NCBI RefSeq assembly: GCF_001854475.1 | Contig: NZ_MNAN01000028.1 | Location: forward strand, 103,640 to 167,639 | Reading direction: 5' to 3' | DNA from: Pseudoalteromonas byunsanensis | Lineage (GTDB): Bacteria; Pseudomonadota; Gammaproteobacteria; Enterobacterales; Alteromonadaceae | Length of the DNA: 64,000 nt | Part shown: piece by piece, positions 55,598 to 64,000 of the stretch | How the letters are laid out: each line of letters starts with the position of its first letter | How positions within the stretch are numbered: the stretch's first letter is position 1 | Made by a program: the position numbers and the translations under genes | The notes under the pieces: model-generated | Databases searched by the model: none | Seen by the model: only the letters and a program-made list of their open reading frames with translations | Told to the model about the DNA's origin: nothing

Positions 55598-55622
55598 AGT
55601 GGTGCCTTGCGCACCACTTTTT
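55598..55622 (+). terminator. Intrinsic terminator between cheA and cheB
   Basis: Perfect 8-bp stem AGTGGTGC/GCACCACT with a 5-base loop (CTTGC) and five T. It lies inside the apparent che operon, so part of transcription probably stops here; cheB and the parC set may be read through or have their own promoter, which I could not identify. Confidence 0.8.
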
Positions 55623-55637
55623 AGATCTGAATATTTA

Positions 55638-56783
55638 ATGAGCGTGCCAATGGCAGTTAAAGTGTTAGTAGTTGATGACTCAAGTTTTTTTCGCCGCAGA
55701 GTGAGTGAAATACTTGAGCTAGATAGTGATATTAAGGTGATTGATTTTGCCGTTAATGGCAAAGAGGCTGTCGAAAAGGCTGCGCAATTAAAGCCTGACG
55801 TTATTACCATGGATGTTGAAATGCCAGTCTTGGATGGCATTAGTGCTGTAAAACAGATTATGGCTTCTAATCCTACGCCGATTCTAATGTTTTCATCTTT
55901 GACCAGAGAAGGTGCAAGTGCCACTTTAGACGCTTTAGATGCGGGGGCACTGGATTTTTTACCGAAGAAGTTTGAAGATATCGCTCGCAATAGCGATGAA
56001 GCTATAAAATCTTTACAGAATAAAGTAAAAGAGATTGGCCGTCGCCGCTTGCCTCGATTTACTAGCCCATTCACCGCACGACAAGCCAGTAAGCCTACAG
56101 CAAGCCAAGATCAGGGGGCTAATACTGGTGTAAGTCAGCCTGATAGAACCTTTCAGCGTTCTGCGCCTATCGGCGGCTCTAGTGCTTCTATAAAGGCGTC
56201 GGGAAAGAAGTATCAAGTTGTTGCAATCGGTACATCTACGGGGGGGCCTGTTGCATTACAATCTATCTTAACTCAGTTACCGAGTAACTTTCCCCATCCA
56301 ATTTTGCTGATACAACACATGCCTGCTGCGTTTACTCCAGCATTTGCCAGTCGTTTGAACAGCTTGTGTAAGATAAGAGTAAAAGAAGCACAGCAAGGAG
56401 ATCGTTTAGAACCTGGGGTTGCTTATTTAGCACCAGGTGGTCAGCAAATGATGGTTGAAGCCAGAGGTGCAAGTAAGACACTTCGTGTTTTCGAGGATGA
56501 CAGTCCACGTATTACCTATAAGCCAAGTGTTGATGTTACATTTGCAAGTGCGGCTAAGGCTTATCAAGGTGACGTATTAGCTATCGTATTAACGGGAATG
56601 GGGGCCGATGGTCGTGATGGTGCTCGTATGCTTAAGCAAGCTGGCGCTACCATTTGGGCCCAAGATGAAAAAACCTGTGTCGTGTATGGGATGCCACAAG
56701 CCGTTGCTAATGCAGGTCTTGCATCTGAGCATCTTGCTTTACCAGAAGTTGCGGCTAGGCTCAACAAAGAGGTTGGGTGTTAG
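55638..56783 (+). CDS. cheB: Chemotaxis methylesterase CheB
   Basis: 381 residues. Receiver domain with Asp in [12 protein letters not shown], then a linker and the CheB methylesterase domain with the catalytic Ser in GTSTGGP, His in IQHMP and Asp in GMGADGRDG. It demethylates receptor glutamyl esters. Starts are possible at ATG 55638 and ATG 55650; neither has a strong RBS and the family usually begins near the second. The longer frame from 55599 would start inside the terminator hairpin and is unlikely. No cheR is in the window. Confidence 0.92.
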   Translation: MSVPMAVKVLVVDDSSFFRRRVSEILELDSDIKVIDFAVNGKEAVEKAAQLKPDVITMDVEMPVLDGISAVKQIMASNPTPILMFSSLTREGASATLDALDAGALDFLPKKFEDIARNSDEAIKSLQNKVKEIGRRRLPRFTSPFTARQASKPTASQDQGANTGVSQPDRTFQRSAPIGGSSASIKASGKKYQVVAIGTSTGGPVALQSILTQLPSNFPHPILLIQHMPAAFTPAFASRLNSLCKIRVKEAQQGDRLEPGVAYLAPGGQQMMVEARGASKTLRVFEDDSPRITYKPSVDVTFASAAKAYQGDVLAIVLTGMGADGRDGARMLKQAGATIWAQDEKTCVVYGMPQAVANAGLASEHLALPEVAARLNKEVGC

Positions 56784-56847
56784 CTGCAGGTGCCAGTAAG
56801 CAAATAACAATAAGAAAAAGCGCAAAACTTGGAGAATGCATTAGCTC

Positions 56848-57615
56848 GTGAAGATCTGGACAGTAGCAAACCAAAAAGGGGGAGTAGGGAAAACGACCAC
56901 CACAGTTAGCTTGGGGGGGATTTTAGCACTCCAGGGAAAACGAGTGTTGTTGATAGATACTGATCCTCATGCATCTTTAACCTATTATTTTGGTATTGAC
57001 TCGGAAGAGTTGGAGATTAGCGTCTATGATATTTTTGCTCGTGGAAGCACAATGCAAAGTGAAGAAATTCTGCAGGCGTTGTGCCCCTCGACGATAGAAA
57101 ATTTGGATATTTTGCCTGCTACCATGGCAATAGCAACCTTGGATAGAAGTATGGGAAATCGAGCTGGAATGGGCTTGGTGCTCAAAAAGTCGCTCGAAAA
57201 AATAAAAGACCATTACGACTACGCGATTATTGATTGTCCACCCGTACTAGGTGTACTCATGGTTAATGCATTAGCTGCCAGCGAGAGGATTTTGATCCCC
57301 GTGCAGACTGAGTTTCTCGCCCTTAAAGGGTTGGATAGAATGATGCGGACTATGGAATTAATGCAAAGTTCGCAATCTAAGAAATATCAATATACCATAG
57401 TACCAACAATGTATGATAAACGGACGAAAGCCTCGTTGGAGGCTTACAAAAGCCTGCTAGCCAATTATAAAGAGTATGTTTGGCCCGGGGTTATTCCGGT
57501 GGATACAAAGTTTCGAGATGCAAGTTTAGCGCAACAGGTCCCAGTATCATACTGTCCAAAGTCTCGGGGTGTGTTTGCTTATCGGGCGTTACTTGATTAT
57601 TTATTGCAGGTTTAA
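56848..57615 (+). CDS. parC: ParA-like ATPase ParC, polar chemotaxis positioning
   Basis: 255 residues with a GTG start. The deviant Walker A is NQKGGVGKTTTTVSLG (~8-23), with LLIDTDPHASLTYY and AIIDCPPVLGVLMVN as the other ATPase motifs. It is a ParA family member; in Vibrio, ParC sits at the pole and recruits chemotaxis arrays. Its place directly before a CheW-like partner and cheW, not before a parB gene, makes that function much likelier than plasmid partition. Confidence 0.9.
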   Translation: MKIWTVANQKGGVGKTTTTVSLGGILALQGKRVLLIDTDPHASLTYYFGIDSEELEISVYDIFARGSTMQSEEILQALCPSTIENLDILPATMAIATLDRSMGNRAGMGLVLKKSLEKIKDHYDYAIIDCPPVLGVLMVNALAASERILIPVQTEFLALKGLDRMMRTMELMQSSQSKKYQYTIVPTMYDKRTKASLEAYKSLLANYKEYVWPGVIPVDTKFRDASLAQQVPVSYCPKSRGVFAYRALLDYLLQV

Positions 57616-57626
57616 TAGAGGTAGTA

Positions 57627-58397
57627 ATGAGTAAACATTTGTTTGCTAATGAAAAAGTTATGAAGCAATATTTAGGCGCGCTTCTCAGTGAAGAAGAACC
57701 TGAAGACAGTTCATTGCTGCCCGTAGCCAAATTGCTCGAACAGGTTCCGCTTGTGTCTGAAGCCGAGACTGAAGTTCAAGTTGAGCAGCTCAAAAGTGAG
57801 CCATCAGTTGAACAAAAAATACTACCTGTCGAGACACAGGAAATCCCTGAAGAACAAACGAAAGATCTTGAGATAACAGAAAATAATACTATTATCAAAG
57901 AATCGACTGAAACAAAAAATCAACCAGTTAGCGCAAAAGAGGCGTATGGTGAGCAAGAGTTTCAGGCACTATTTTTTGAAGTTGCAGGTCTTACTTTGGC
58001 TGTGCCTTTAAAATCATTAGGTGGTATCCATCAGCTAGGTGAAGTAAATCAGTTGTTTGGTAAGCCCAAGTGGTTTAAAGGCGTGATGTTAAATCGCGAT
58101 GAAAAGCTAAATGTTGTTGATACCGCACGTTGGGTGATGCCAGAGAAGTATTCGCCCGAGTTGGAAGAGAGTCTAGATTATCAGTATTTAATCACATTGG
58201 GTGATAGCCCTTGGGGGTTACTGGCTGAAAACCTAGTAAATAATATTACATTGCGACCAGATGACGTGAAATGGCGCACAGGCAATGGTAAAAGGCCATG
58301 GCTGGCAGGCGTAATTAAAGAAAAAATGTGCGCGTTAATTGATGTAGAGAATTTAAACCGCTTGCTTGAGCAAGGCCTCGATAGTCGAGAGCAGTAA
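57627..58397 (+). CDS. parP: CheW-domain protein ParP
   Basis: 256 residues. The N-terminal ~95 residues are acidic and Glu/Gln/Pro-rich with little structure. Residues ~105-250 form a CheW-like domain (FQALFFEVAGLTLAVPLKSLG, LGDSPWGLLAENLVNNITL). This matches Vibrio ParP, whose C-terminal CheW-like part joins the array with CheA while the N-terminal part binds ParC. It follows parC by 11 bases. Annotators may label it a CheW-like protein of unknown role. Confidence 0.87.
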   Translation: MSKHLFANEKVMKQYLGALLSEEEPEDSSLLPVAKLLEQVPLVSEAETEVQVEQLKSEPSVEQKILPVETQEIPEEQTKDLEITENNTIIKESTETKNQPVSAKEAYGEQEFQALFFEVAGLTLAVPLKSLGGIHQLGEVNQLFGKPKWFKGVMLNRDEKLNVVDTARWVMPEKYSPELEESLDYQYLITLGDSPWGLLAENLVNNITLRPDDVKWRTGNGKRPWLAGVIKEKMCALIDVENLNRLLEQGLDSREQ

Positions 58398-58421
58398 ACA
58401 AGATCTTTTTGGAGTTAAACC

Positions 58422-58919
58422 ATGAGCCAAGATAGACTACTTTCCGCAGACAAAAATGCCGATAGTAACGATGAAGTTCTTCAATGGGTGACCTATAAAC
58501 TCGAGGATGAAACATACGGCATAAATGTAATGCAGGTACAGGAAGTATTGCGCTATACAGAGATTGCTCCAGTCCCTGGTGCACCAGCGTATGTGCTAGG
58601 TATTATCAACCTGCGTGGTAACGTTGTAACCGTTATAGACACTCGAGCACGTTTCGGATTGGTCAGTGCCGAGGTTACAGACAACTCTCGTATCGTTATC
58701 ATAGAGGCAGAAAAGCAAGTAATTGGTATTTTGGTGGACAGTGTTGCTGAAGTTGTTTATTTGCGAAGTTCAGAGATTGACAGTGCACCTAATATTGGCA
58801 CTGAAGAGAGCGCTAAGTTTATTCAAGGTGTCTCTAATCGTGAGGGTGAGCTTCTTATTCTTGTCGATTTGAACAAACTACTCAGCGATGATGAGTGGGA
58901 CGAGTTGAGTCATTTATAA
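58422..58919 (+). CDS. cheW: Chemotaxis coupling protein CheW
   Basis: 165 residues, one CheW domain: VTYKLEDETYGINVMQVQEVL, PGAPAYVLGIINLRGNVVTVID and VIGILVDSVAEVVYL are all canonical. It couples receptors to CheA. TTTTTGGAG precedes the ATG. The next gene starts 3 bases after its stop. Confidence 0.95.
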   Translation: MSQDRLLSADKNADSNDEVLQWVTYKLEDETYGINVMQVQEVLRYTEIAPVPGAPAYVLGIINLRGNVVTVIDTRARFGLVSAEVTDNSRIVIIEAEKQVIGILVDSVAEVVYLRSSEIDSAPNIGTEESAKFIQGVSNREGELLILVDLNKLLSDDEWDELSHL

Positions 58920-58922
58920 ATT

Positions 58923-59345
58923 GTGGAAGTAGTAAATAATAACCTCGTATTACTCATACTGATCGCCTCAAGCTTACTAACTTTTGTATGTTTGGGGTTG
59001 ATTTTTATGTTAAGCAAGCGTTTGGAAGGCAGCCATCAGCAAGTGGTGTCTCTTAGGCAAAAAATAAAGGACAATCACGAACAAACCTCAATTCTGCGTA
59101 GCGAAATAGCAGAAGTCCGTAGCAGTTTGATGAGTATAGGTAAGCGCTTGGTTGCATGTGAAAGTTATGCAAAAGAGCTTGCTCAGCAACAGGCCGTACA
59201 AAAATATGATGACCCTGATGCAAAAATCTACTCTCGTGCCGTTAAGATGATAGAGCTGGGAGCCGACTTGGAAGAAATAATGCGTGAGTGTGAGATCCCT
59301 CGTGCGGAAGCTGAATTGTTAATGTCGTTACATCAAAAATCTTGA
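58923..59345 (+). CDS. DUF2802 membrane-anchored coiled-coil protein
   Basis: 140 residues with a GTG start. One N-terminal membrane helix (LLILIASSLLTFVCLGLIFM, ~8-27), a coiled-coil region (~30-85) and a C-terminal domain with KMIELGADLEEIMRECEIPRAEA, typical of DUF2802 proteins encoded after cheW in polar-flagellated gammaproteobacteria. Function is unknown. Its stop abuts the stop of the convergent FhlB-like gene with no bases between (TGA then TTA). Confidence 0.85.
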   Translation: MEVVNNNLVLLILIASSLLTFVCLGLIFMLSKRLEGSHQQVVSLRQKIKDNHEQTSILRSEIAEVRSSLMSIGKRLVACESYAKELAQQQAVQKYDDPDAKIYSRAVKMIELGADLEEIMRECEIPRAEAELLMSLHQKS

Positions 59346-59642
59346 TTAGGCTTTAATATCCAGCTTATTGCTAAAACCTTTCCACCCTGGCGGAAATTTT
59401 CCTCGCAATACATATGAAAAGGCAATGAGCTCGGCAATGACATAGTAGAGCTCTTTAGGTATTTCCTGATGTAAGTCGAGTTGCTCTAAGGTTTTTGCCA
59501 GTTCAGCATCTTCGTGGATCATGATCCCTTTTTCTTTTGCAAGGGCGATGATCTCTTCGGCAAGTTCACCGAAGCCTTTACAAGCTACATGCGGTGAACT
59601 TCCTGCTTCATACAGTAAACCTATCGCTGTTTTTTGTTCCAT
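59346..59642 (-). CDS. FhlB-like protein (FlhB C-terminal domain homologue)
   Basis: 98 residues that align with the cytoplasmic part of FlhB after its cleavage site: AIGLLYEAGSSPHVACKG parallels FlhB VALKYD...PIVVAKG, and ELYYVIAELIAFSYVLRGK parallels the FlhB C-terminal helix. It lacks membrane segments and the NPTH cleavage motif. Some relatives can partly stand in for the FlhB C-terminal domain in export. It is transcribed with the large FliK-like gene 8 bases upstream. Confidence 0.85.
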   Translation of the reverse strand: MEQKTAIGLLYEAGSSPHVACKGFGELAEEIIALAKEKGIMIHEDAELAKTLEQLDLHQEIPKELYYVIAELIAFSYVLRGKFPPGWKGFSNKLDIKA

Positions 59643-59650
59643 ACATACTC

Positions 59651-62041
59651 CTAAACTTTGATATTAACGATAGCATGTTGTTCGTAAAAGGTATGCGTTT
59701 GTTGTGCATCTTCACTAAGTGTTATCTCATTCACCTGTAAACCATGTGCGCATAGCTTTCGTCGCAACGCATCTAAATGGGGTTCAGCCAAAGAGCATAC
59801 CTGCTGAGTGTTCGCAATCAATTGGCAATCAAGTGCTTTATCCATTAGCTCGGCTTGAGCACTAAGTTTACCAAGGTGAGCGTAATCAAAATTAAGGCGA
59901 ACAAACCATACCGTTTTTTCGGGCATTTTTGCTTTAGCTGGCTTCTTGTATTTGCCTATTTGGAGTTCAGTTTGCTTACACTCGCTCGGCAGTTTCATAG
60001 GCATAAACAAGCTAAGTAATAGCTGAGTTTCACTATCGACCTTCTGACTGGCTGGTGTAATTTGGACGCTACTGGTTAGGGTGTTTTGCACCTGAGCTAA
60101 ATCACTCAGTAACGCGTTATTTAGCTGCTGTAAATGAGGGAGTGCCTGTTTAGTTGCAATACTCTTTGCATTGGGGAGTAAGGTTTCAAGCAATGCATTA
60201 AGACGTTGGGTCTGATCTATATTTTCTGGTAAAGACTGTGGTGCAGTCGCTCGAGGTGATGCCAGTAATGTCACTAATAGCTTATCGAGAGCCTGTGTAA
60301 AACTGCTTGCACTCAAAGGAGTAGAGGTTTGTGAGTATTGACTGACCAAGCCTGGAACAAGGCTGTTGAGCTCTGCCATAACGTGATTAGCAGATATATT
60401 ATTCGCATCTATCATACGGCTAAACGCTTGATGAACTAGCTTGGTCATATCCACTGACTGTGGATCTTTATACTGACTTAGCTGTGCGACTTTTTCAGTT
60501 GCGACTTGACTGTTAAGTGCCTCAGTACTTTGCTTTGGTGACATGGCAACTAACTTTAATAGCGGTTCTAGCAGCTTACGTTCAATAGGGTGACTGGCTT
60601 GATAGTCACTTTTAGGTATAGGCAAAAGAGCGCTGGCGGTCGAGCCTGCTACCTTTTGATTTTGATCGGGTATTTTGCTAGGTGCTTTTAGTAGTTCGGT
60701 GACTAACCCGCGCTGTTTTGCTCCATTTTTTTCGTTACTTAATTGTGGAACCTCACTCCCAGAGGGTAATCCGCCTTTGTTTATTGCTTGGCTGACTAGT
60801 TGTGATGAGCTTGAACGGCTACTTGGACTATTATCACTTTGACTTACAATATTCCCCGTGTTTTGCAGCACGTTTTTTATTTGTGCAAACAGTTTTACGA
60901 TAGGAGGTAGCGCATCGTTTTGTGATGGACTAAGCATTAGTGGTGTCATTGTTAATCTGGACAAAGTACTGAATTGGCTAGGAAGTCCGCTTTGTACGGT
61001 AGTAACGGATACTGTTTTAGCGGCGTTACTTGTTGCCGAGTTATTATGTACTTGCTTAAAAGGTTTTGATAGCCACTGAGAAAGTGCTTGTTCGACAGCC
61101 TTTTTTATATCGTTAATAGTGATATTTACTAGAGGCTTGTTATACCCAAGGTTGAGGTTGCTTTGTACAGTTTCAAGAGTATGTTGCGCTGCAGTGTGTG
61201 GGCTGACATGAACAAACTTGCCTTTGATGGGTTGTTTTAAATCCAAATGTTGTAAGTCACTGAAAGTTTTAATTTGTACTCCCATGGTAGTGGCTTTTAA
61301 TTGTGCTTGTTGCCACTGTGCAGCGCCTACTGGTTGAGGACTTTGCAAATTGCTCAAAGGTAAAGAAACTGCTTTTACAGAGGGGGAAAACTTGACTTGC
61401 AATGCGTGTTTATCAACTAGCAAAAGAGGGCTCTTACCTAATGTTGCTAGTTGTTCAGAAACTTTCTGCTTGGCCAGCACACTGGAAAATAGTTGATCGG
61501 CAAATCCATTCATAAGCTTTAACTGGATTTTGTGGTCGTTTGCTTGTAATTGCGCAACAAGTTTGTGCTCTTGAGCTAGGATTTTCGCAAGCGATGGATC
61601 CAAAGCCAGCTTTAAGCCCAGTTTGTCTAATACAAGCTGTGGATTGCCACCATCTGTGATATGAGCACTAGTTTTTAAACTAGACTCTGGGGTGCCACCT
61701 TTTATTAAAGTTAATAGGGATAGTAGTTGGTTGGCTGCTTTAATGTTGACGGTTTGTTCGGGCGACTTGATTGTGAGGGATTGACCATTCTCACCTAAGG
61801 TAACCACCGCTTCGTTTAATCGAAGTGTTGGAAGGTTATTGTCTTTTACGGCTAAGCGTATAGTTTGCCAGCGGCCATCAATTTCCACTTCCATCTGTAG
61901 TGCCTCGGGTTTGATCACGACATTTCTCGCAACAAACTGGCTAGCTTGTTTGGTTAGGTCAATATTTGCACGTCCTTCGTTTAAAGCTGAGCTTGTATCA
62001 GGTGTGTTCGAATATTGAATAGAAATCGGTGGCTTATTCAT
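59651..62041 (-). CDS. Large FliK-like protein (second hook-length-control homologue)
   Basis: 796 residues, mostly low-complexity, Gln/Ser/Leu/Lys-rich. Only the C-terminal ~100 residues suggest a Flg_hook/FliK-like domain (KTVWFVRLNFDYAHLGKLSAQ, ALRRKLCAHGLQVNEITL). Paired with the FhlB-like gene it looks like a second substrate-switch set. Similar genes occur between cheW and ccmA in other polar-flagellated gammaproteobacteria. Function unknown; identification is from the C-terminal end and neighbourhood. Confidence 0.7.
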   Translation of the reverse strand: MNKPPISIQYSNTPDTSSALNEGRANIDLTKQASQFVARNVVIKPEALQMEVEIDGRWQTIRLAVKDNNLPTLRLNEAVVTLGENGQSLTIKSPEQTVNIKAANQLLSLLTLIKGGTPESSLKTSAHITDGGNPQLVLDKLGLKLALDPSLAKILAQEHKLVAQLQANDHKIQLKLMNGFADQLFSSVLAKQKVSEQLATLGKSPLLLVDKHALQVKFSPSVKAVSLPLSNLQSPQPVGAAQWQQAQLKATTMGVQIKTFSDLQHLDLKQPIKGKFVHVSPHTAAQHTLETVQSNLNLGYNKPLVNITINDIKKAVEQALSQWLSKPFKQVHNNSATSNAAKTVSVTTVQSGLPSQFSTLSRLTMTPLMLSPSQNDALPPIVKLFAQIKNVLQNTGNIVSQSDNSPSSRSSSSQLVSQAINKGGLPSGSEVPQLSNEKNGAKQRGLVTELLKAPSKIPDQNQKVAGSTASALLPIPKSDYQASHPIERKLLEPLLKLVAMSPKQSTEALNSQVATEKVAQLSQYKDPQSVDMTKLVHQAFSRMIDANNISANHVMAELNSLVPGLVSQYSQTSTPLSASSFTQALDKLLVTLLASPRATAPQSLPENIDQTQRLNALLETLLPNAKSIATKQALPHLQQLNNALLSDLAQVQNTLTSSVQITPASQKVDSETQLLLSLFMPMKLPSECKQTELQIGKYKKPAKAKMPEKTVWFVRLNFDYAHLGKLSAQAELMDKALDCQLIANTQQVCSLAEPHLDALRRKLCAHGLQVNEITLSEDAQQTHTFYEQHAIVNIKV

Positions 62042-62089
62042 TATTTTAAATCAAATTTTCGCTAATCGGTCGCAACGCGTTATTCGTAT

Positions 62090-62107
62090 TACCATACCAT
62101 TATGGTA
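62090..62107. repeat. Palindrome upstream of ccmA
   Basis: Perfect 7-bp arms TACCATA/TATGGTA with a 4-base spacer, in the 88-base divergent region between the FliK-like gene and ccmA, 22 bases before the ccmA ATG. No T-run follows. It could be an operator or an mRNA hairpin; I cannot decide. Confidence 0.45.
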
Positions 62108-62129
62108 GACTAACGCCCAATTTTGGGTA

Positions 62130-62765
62130 ATGAGAATAACCAATTTGCTAGAGATTAAATCTGTTACTTGTACTAAGCAAGAACGCTGTCTGTTTGAATC
62201 GTTAAGCTTCTCGTTAGAAGCTGGGCAGATCATGCAAATTGAAGGCCCAAATGGTGCTGGTAAAACGTCATTATTGCGGATCATCTCAGGCTTTGCACGT
62301 CCTGATGAAGGGGAAATTCATTTTGAGGGTCAGCCGATTAGCGACAACTATGATGAATATGCGGCGCAATTACTTTTTATTGGTCACAAAACAGGTGTAA
62401 ATGGCCAGCTAACGGCCTATGAAAATGTTTGTCATTGGCTGCGTGTTCATGGCTGCCAGGTAGACGAACGTGCATATGATTTGTTATCCCTGTTAGGACT
62501 GGTTGGTCTGGAAGATGTACCGGTAAGAACTCTCTCAGCGGGCCAACAAAGACGTGTCGCATTAGTGAGGTTATGGCTAAACAACGCTAAACTGTGGATA
62601 CTTGATGAGCCATTTACTGCATTAGATAAGAAAGGTGTACGACAATTACAGATACGTTTTTCTGAACATCTGGCCCAGGGCGGAGCTATTTTACTCACGA
62701 CCCACCAAGATTTAACAACTCATTTTGCGGCACTCAAAACCCTTGTATTGGAGTATCAACTTTGA
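62130..62765 (+). CDS. ccmA: Heme exporter ATP-binding protein CcmA
   Basis: 211 residues, ABC ATPase. Walker A GPNGAGKTSLLRII, ABC signature LSAGQQRRVAL, Walker B LWILDEPFTALD and the switch His in LLTTHQD. With CcmB it forms the transporter that works with CcmC/CcmE in cytochrome c maturation at the inner membrane. The stop is shared with the ccmB start (TGATG). Confidence 0.94.
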   Translation: MRITNLLEIKSVTCTKQERCLFESLSFSLEAGQIMQIEGPNGAGKTSLLRIISGFARPDEGEIHFEGQPISDNYDEYAAQLLFIGHKTGVNGQLTAYENVCHWLRVHGCQVDERAYDLLSLLGLVGLEDVPVRTLSAGQQRRVALVRLWLNNAKLWILDEPFTALDKKGVRQLQIRFSEHLAQGGAILLTTHQDLTTHFAALKTLVLEYQL

Positions 62766-63448
62766 TGGCCCAGCACTCTTATTGGCAGCTATTTTTCAGC
62801 GTATACAGCAAAGATGTGACGTTAGCGTTTCGCCAGCGTTCGGAAATAGTCAACCCTTTGCTATTTTTCTTGATTGTTATCACATTATTTCCCCTTGCTA
62901 TTGGTCCTGAGCCTGCTTTGTTGAAACGGATGGCTCCAGGCATTATTTGGGTAGCGGCTTTGTTATCTACCATGTTAGGGTTAGATAAACTGTTTAGGGA
63001 TGATTACAACGATGGCTCATTAGAGCAGCTCATAGCATCTCCTTATCCACTTTCTTTATCAGTACTGGCAAAAGTGTTTGCTCATTGGACAATCACTGGG
63101 TTACCGATGGTACTGATGGCACCAATGTTTGCCCTGTTGATGAACTTAGAGTCTCAGGCGCTTGGTGCAACAGTGTTGACCTTACTGATCGGAACTCCAC
63201 TATTGAGCTTTATTGGCGCAATCGGAGCTGCACTGACAGTAGGGTTACAAAAGGGTGGAATATTAATGAGCTTATTAGTCTTACCTTTGTATATTCCCGT
63301 ACTGATTTTTGCGACGTCTGCCATTGATACCAGTAGTATGTCTTTAGCCTATGGTGGTCAACTCGCAATCCTAGGCGCAATGTTAGCTGTAGCTAGTGTT
63401 TGTGCGCCTATTGCAATATCTTCAGCTTTAAAAGTGAGTGTTAGTTAA
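62765..63448 (+). CDS. ccmB: Heme exporter membrane protein CcmB
   Basis: 227 residues from the ATG at 62765, which overlaps the ccmA stop; a TTG just before it is less likely. About six membrane segments, with FSVYSKDVTLAFRQRSEIVNP at the start and LDKLFRDDYNDGSLEQLIASP as the conserved cytoplasmic region. Transmembrane partner of CcmA. Followed 1 base later by ccmC. Confidence 0.94.
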   Translation: MAQHSYWQLFFSVYSKDVTLAFRQRSEIVNPLLFFLIVITLFPLAIGPEPALLKRMAPGIIWVAALLSTMLGLDKLFRDDYNDGSLEQLIASPYPLSLSVLAKVFAHWTITGLPMVLMAPMFALLMNLESQALGATVLTLLIGTPLLSFIGAIGAALTVGLQKGGILMSLLVLPLYIPVLIFATSAIDTSSMSLAYGGQLAILGAMLAVASVCAPIAISSALKVSVS

Positions 63449-63449
63449 C

Positions 63450-64000
63450 ATGTGGAAATGGTTACATCCCTATGCAAAGGCAGAGCGTGCATATCAACTA
63501 TGTAATACGCTTATGCCATATTTTGCGGTGATTACCGTAGTATGTTTGACAGTCGGTTGGGTGTGGGGTCTTGCCTATGCTCCCGCAGACTACCAACAAA
63601 AAGATAGTTATCGCATTATTTTTATTCATGTCCCTTCAGCAATATTGTCTATGGGGGCATATTCTTCAATGGCGATAGCCGCAATTATTGCCCTAGTATG
63701 GCAGATCCGTAATGCTGAGTTGGCGGTGATATCTATAGCCCCTGTGGGAGCCGCCATGACGGCAATCGCTCTTATTACTGGCGCTGCATGGGGTAAGCCT
63801 ATGTGGGGAGCTTGGTGGGTTTGGGATGCACGGTTAACGTCTGAACTCATATTGCTGTTTTTATATCTAGGGGTATTGTCTTTATACCATGCCTTTGAAG
63901 ATAAAAAGTCAGCAGGGCGTGCGGCCTGTATTTTAGCCGTCGTGGGAGTGATAAACCTGCCTATTATTCACTTTTCTGTGGAATGGTGGAACACCTTGCA
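63450..64000 (+). CDS. ccmC: Heme-handling protein CcmC, 3' end outside window
   Basis: The ATG at 63450 begins a frame open to the end of the window, 183 codons. It starts MWKWLHPYAKAERAYQ. The heme-binding tryptophan-rich motif WGAWWVWDARLTSEL is complete, and the two conserved His are seen in FIHVPSAI and PIIHFSVEWW. CcmC delivers heme to CcmE in the periplasm. The remaining C-terminal membrane segments lie beyond the window. Confidence 0.93.
   Translation, partial: MWKWLHPYAKAERAYQLCNTLMPYFAVITVVCLTVGWVWGLAYAPADYQQKDSYRIIFIHVPSAILSMGAYSSMAIAAIIALVWQIRNAELAVISIAPVGAAMTAIALITGAAWGKPMWGAWWVWDARLTSELILLFLYLGVLSLYHAFEDKKSAGRAACILAVVGVINLPIIHFSVEWWNTL

Noticed and set aside
56848-57615. Plasmid or chromosome partition ParA
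   Set aside because: No parB or parS-like array is next to it; a CheW-domain partner and cheW follow, which fits ParC of the chemotaxis system.
62090-62107. Terminator for the FliK-like gene or ccmA
   Set aside because: It is upstream of both genes' starts in a divergent region and has no T-run.

Overview
The window looks like chromosomal DNA of a motile marine gammaproteobacterium of the Alteromonadales type (Pseudoalteromonas-like). The evidence is the Vibrio/Pseudomonas-style order of polar flagellar genes (flrA-flrBC-fliEFGHIJ-fliKLMNOPQR-flhBAFG-fliA-che), the ParC/ParP chemotaxis-positioning pair, and the ccm cytochrome c maturation operon just downstream. The genus is inferred from gene order and protein style, not from any search. 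I see no tRNA, rRNA, insertion sequence, prophage, integrase or CRISPR array, and no gene-free gap longer than about 225 bases.

Region 1 (1-18545, all on the minus strand, read right to left) is a tightly packed surface-sugar operon, with many genes overlapping by 1-14 bases. It holds a sugar-1-phosphate nucleotidyltransferase (cut by the window edge), a domain-swapped HldE-like nucleotidyltransferase-kinase, a GmhA-like isomerase, a split transketolase, two SDR dehydratase/epimerases, a DegT aminotransferase, an N-formyltransferase, a sulfotransferase, four proteins with methyltransferase domains (one fused to a 2-oxoglutarate oxygenase), a zinc alcohol dehydrogenase, an APH-type kinase, a HAD phosphatase, a WbuC cupin and an SpsF/PseF-type cytidylyltransferase. 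Together these suggest an unusual, heavily decorated sugar, plausibly a heptose or amino-deoxyheptose. No confident glycosyltransferase is in view.

Region 2 (18603-27597) is a pseudaminic-acid-type module: pseI, an acyl carrier protein, a PseG-acyltransferase fusion and an acyl-adenylating enzyme on the plus strand, then a Gfo/Idh/MocA oxidoreductase, pseC and pseB on the minus strand. An FkbM methyltransferase precedes them. The ACP plus adenylating enzyme suggest that the nonulosonic acid carries an acyl group other than, or besides, acetyl. pseB is divergent from a short, atypical flagellin gene, so flagellin glycosylation is the most natural destination.

Region 3 (27822-62041) is the flagellar and chemotaxis region. 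FlrA (sigma-54 activator) is followed by an inserted tag gene on the other strand, then flrBC, fliE-J, fliK-R/flhB and flhA-flhF-flhG-fliA-cheYZAB-parCP-cheW-DUF2802. I find four well-matched sigma-54 (-24/-12) sites, one in front of each of flrB, fliE, fliK and flhA, all ending in TGCTT. They fit the FlrA-to-FlrC hierarchy. Terminators lie after flrC (two in tandem) and between cheA and cheB. A convergent pair on the minus strand encodes an FhlB-like protein and a large second FliK-like protein.

Region 4 (62130-64000) is the start of the ccm operon: ccmA, ccmB and the 5' part of ccmC.
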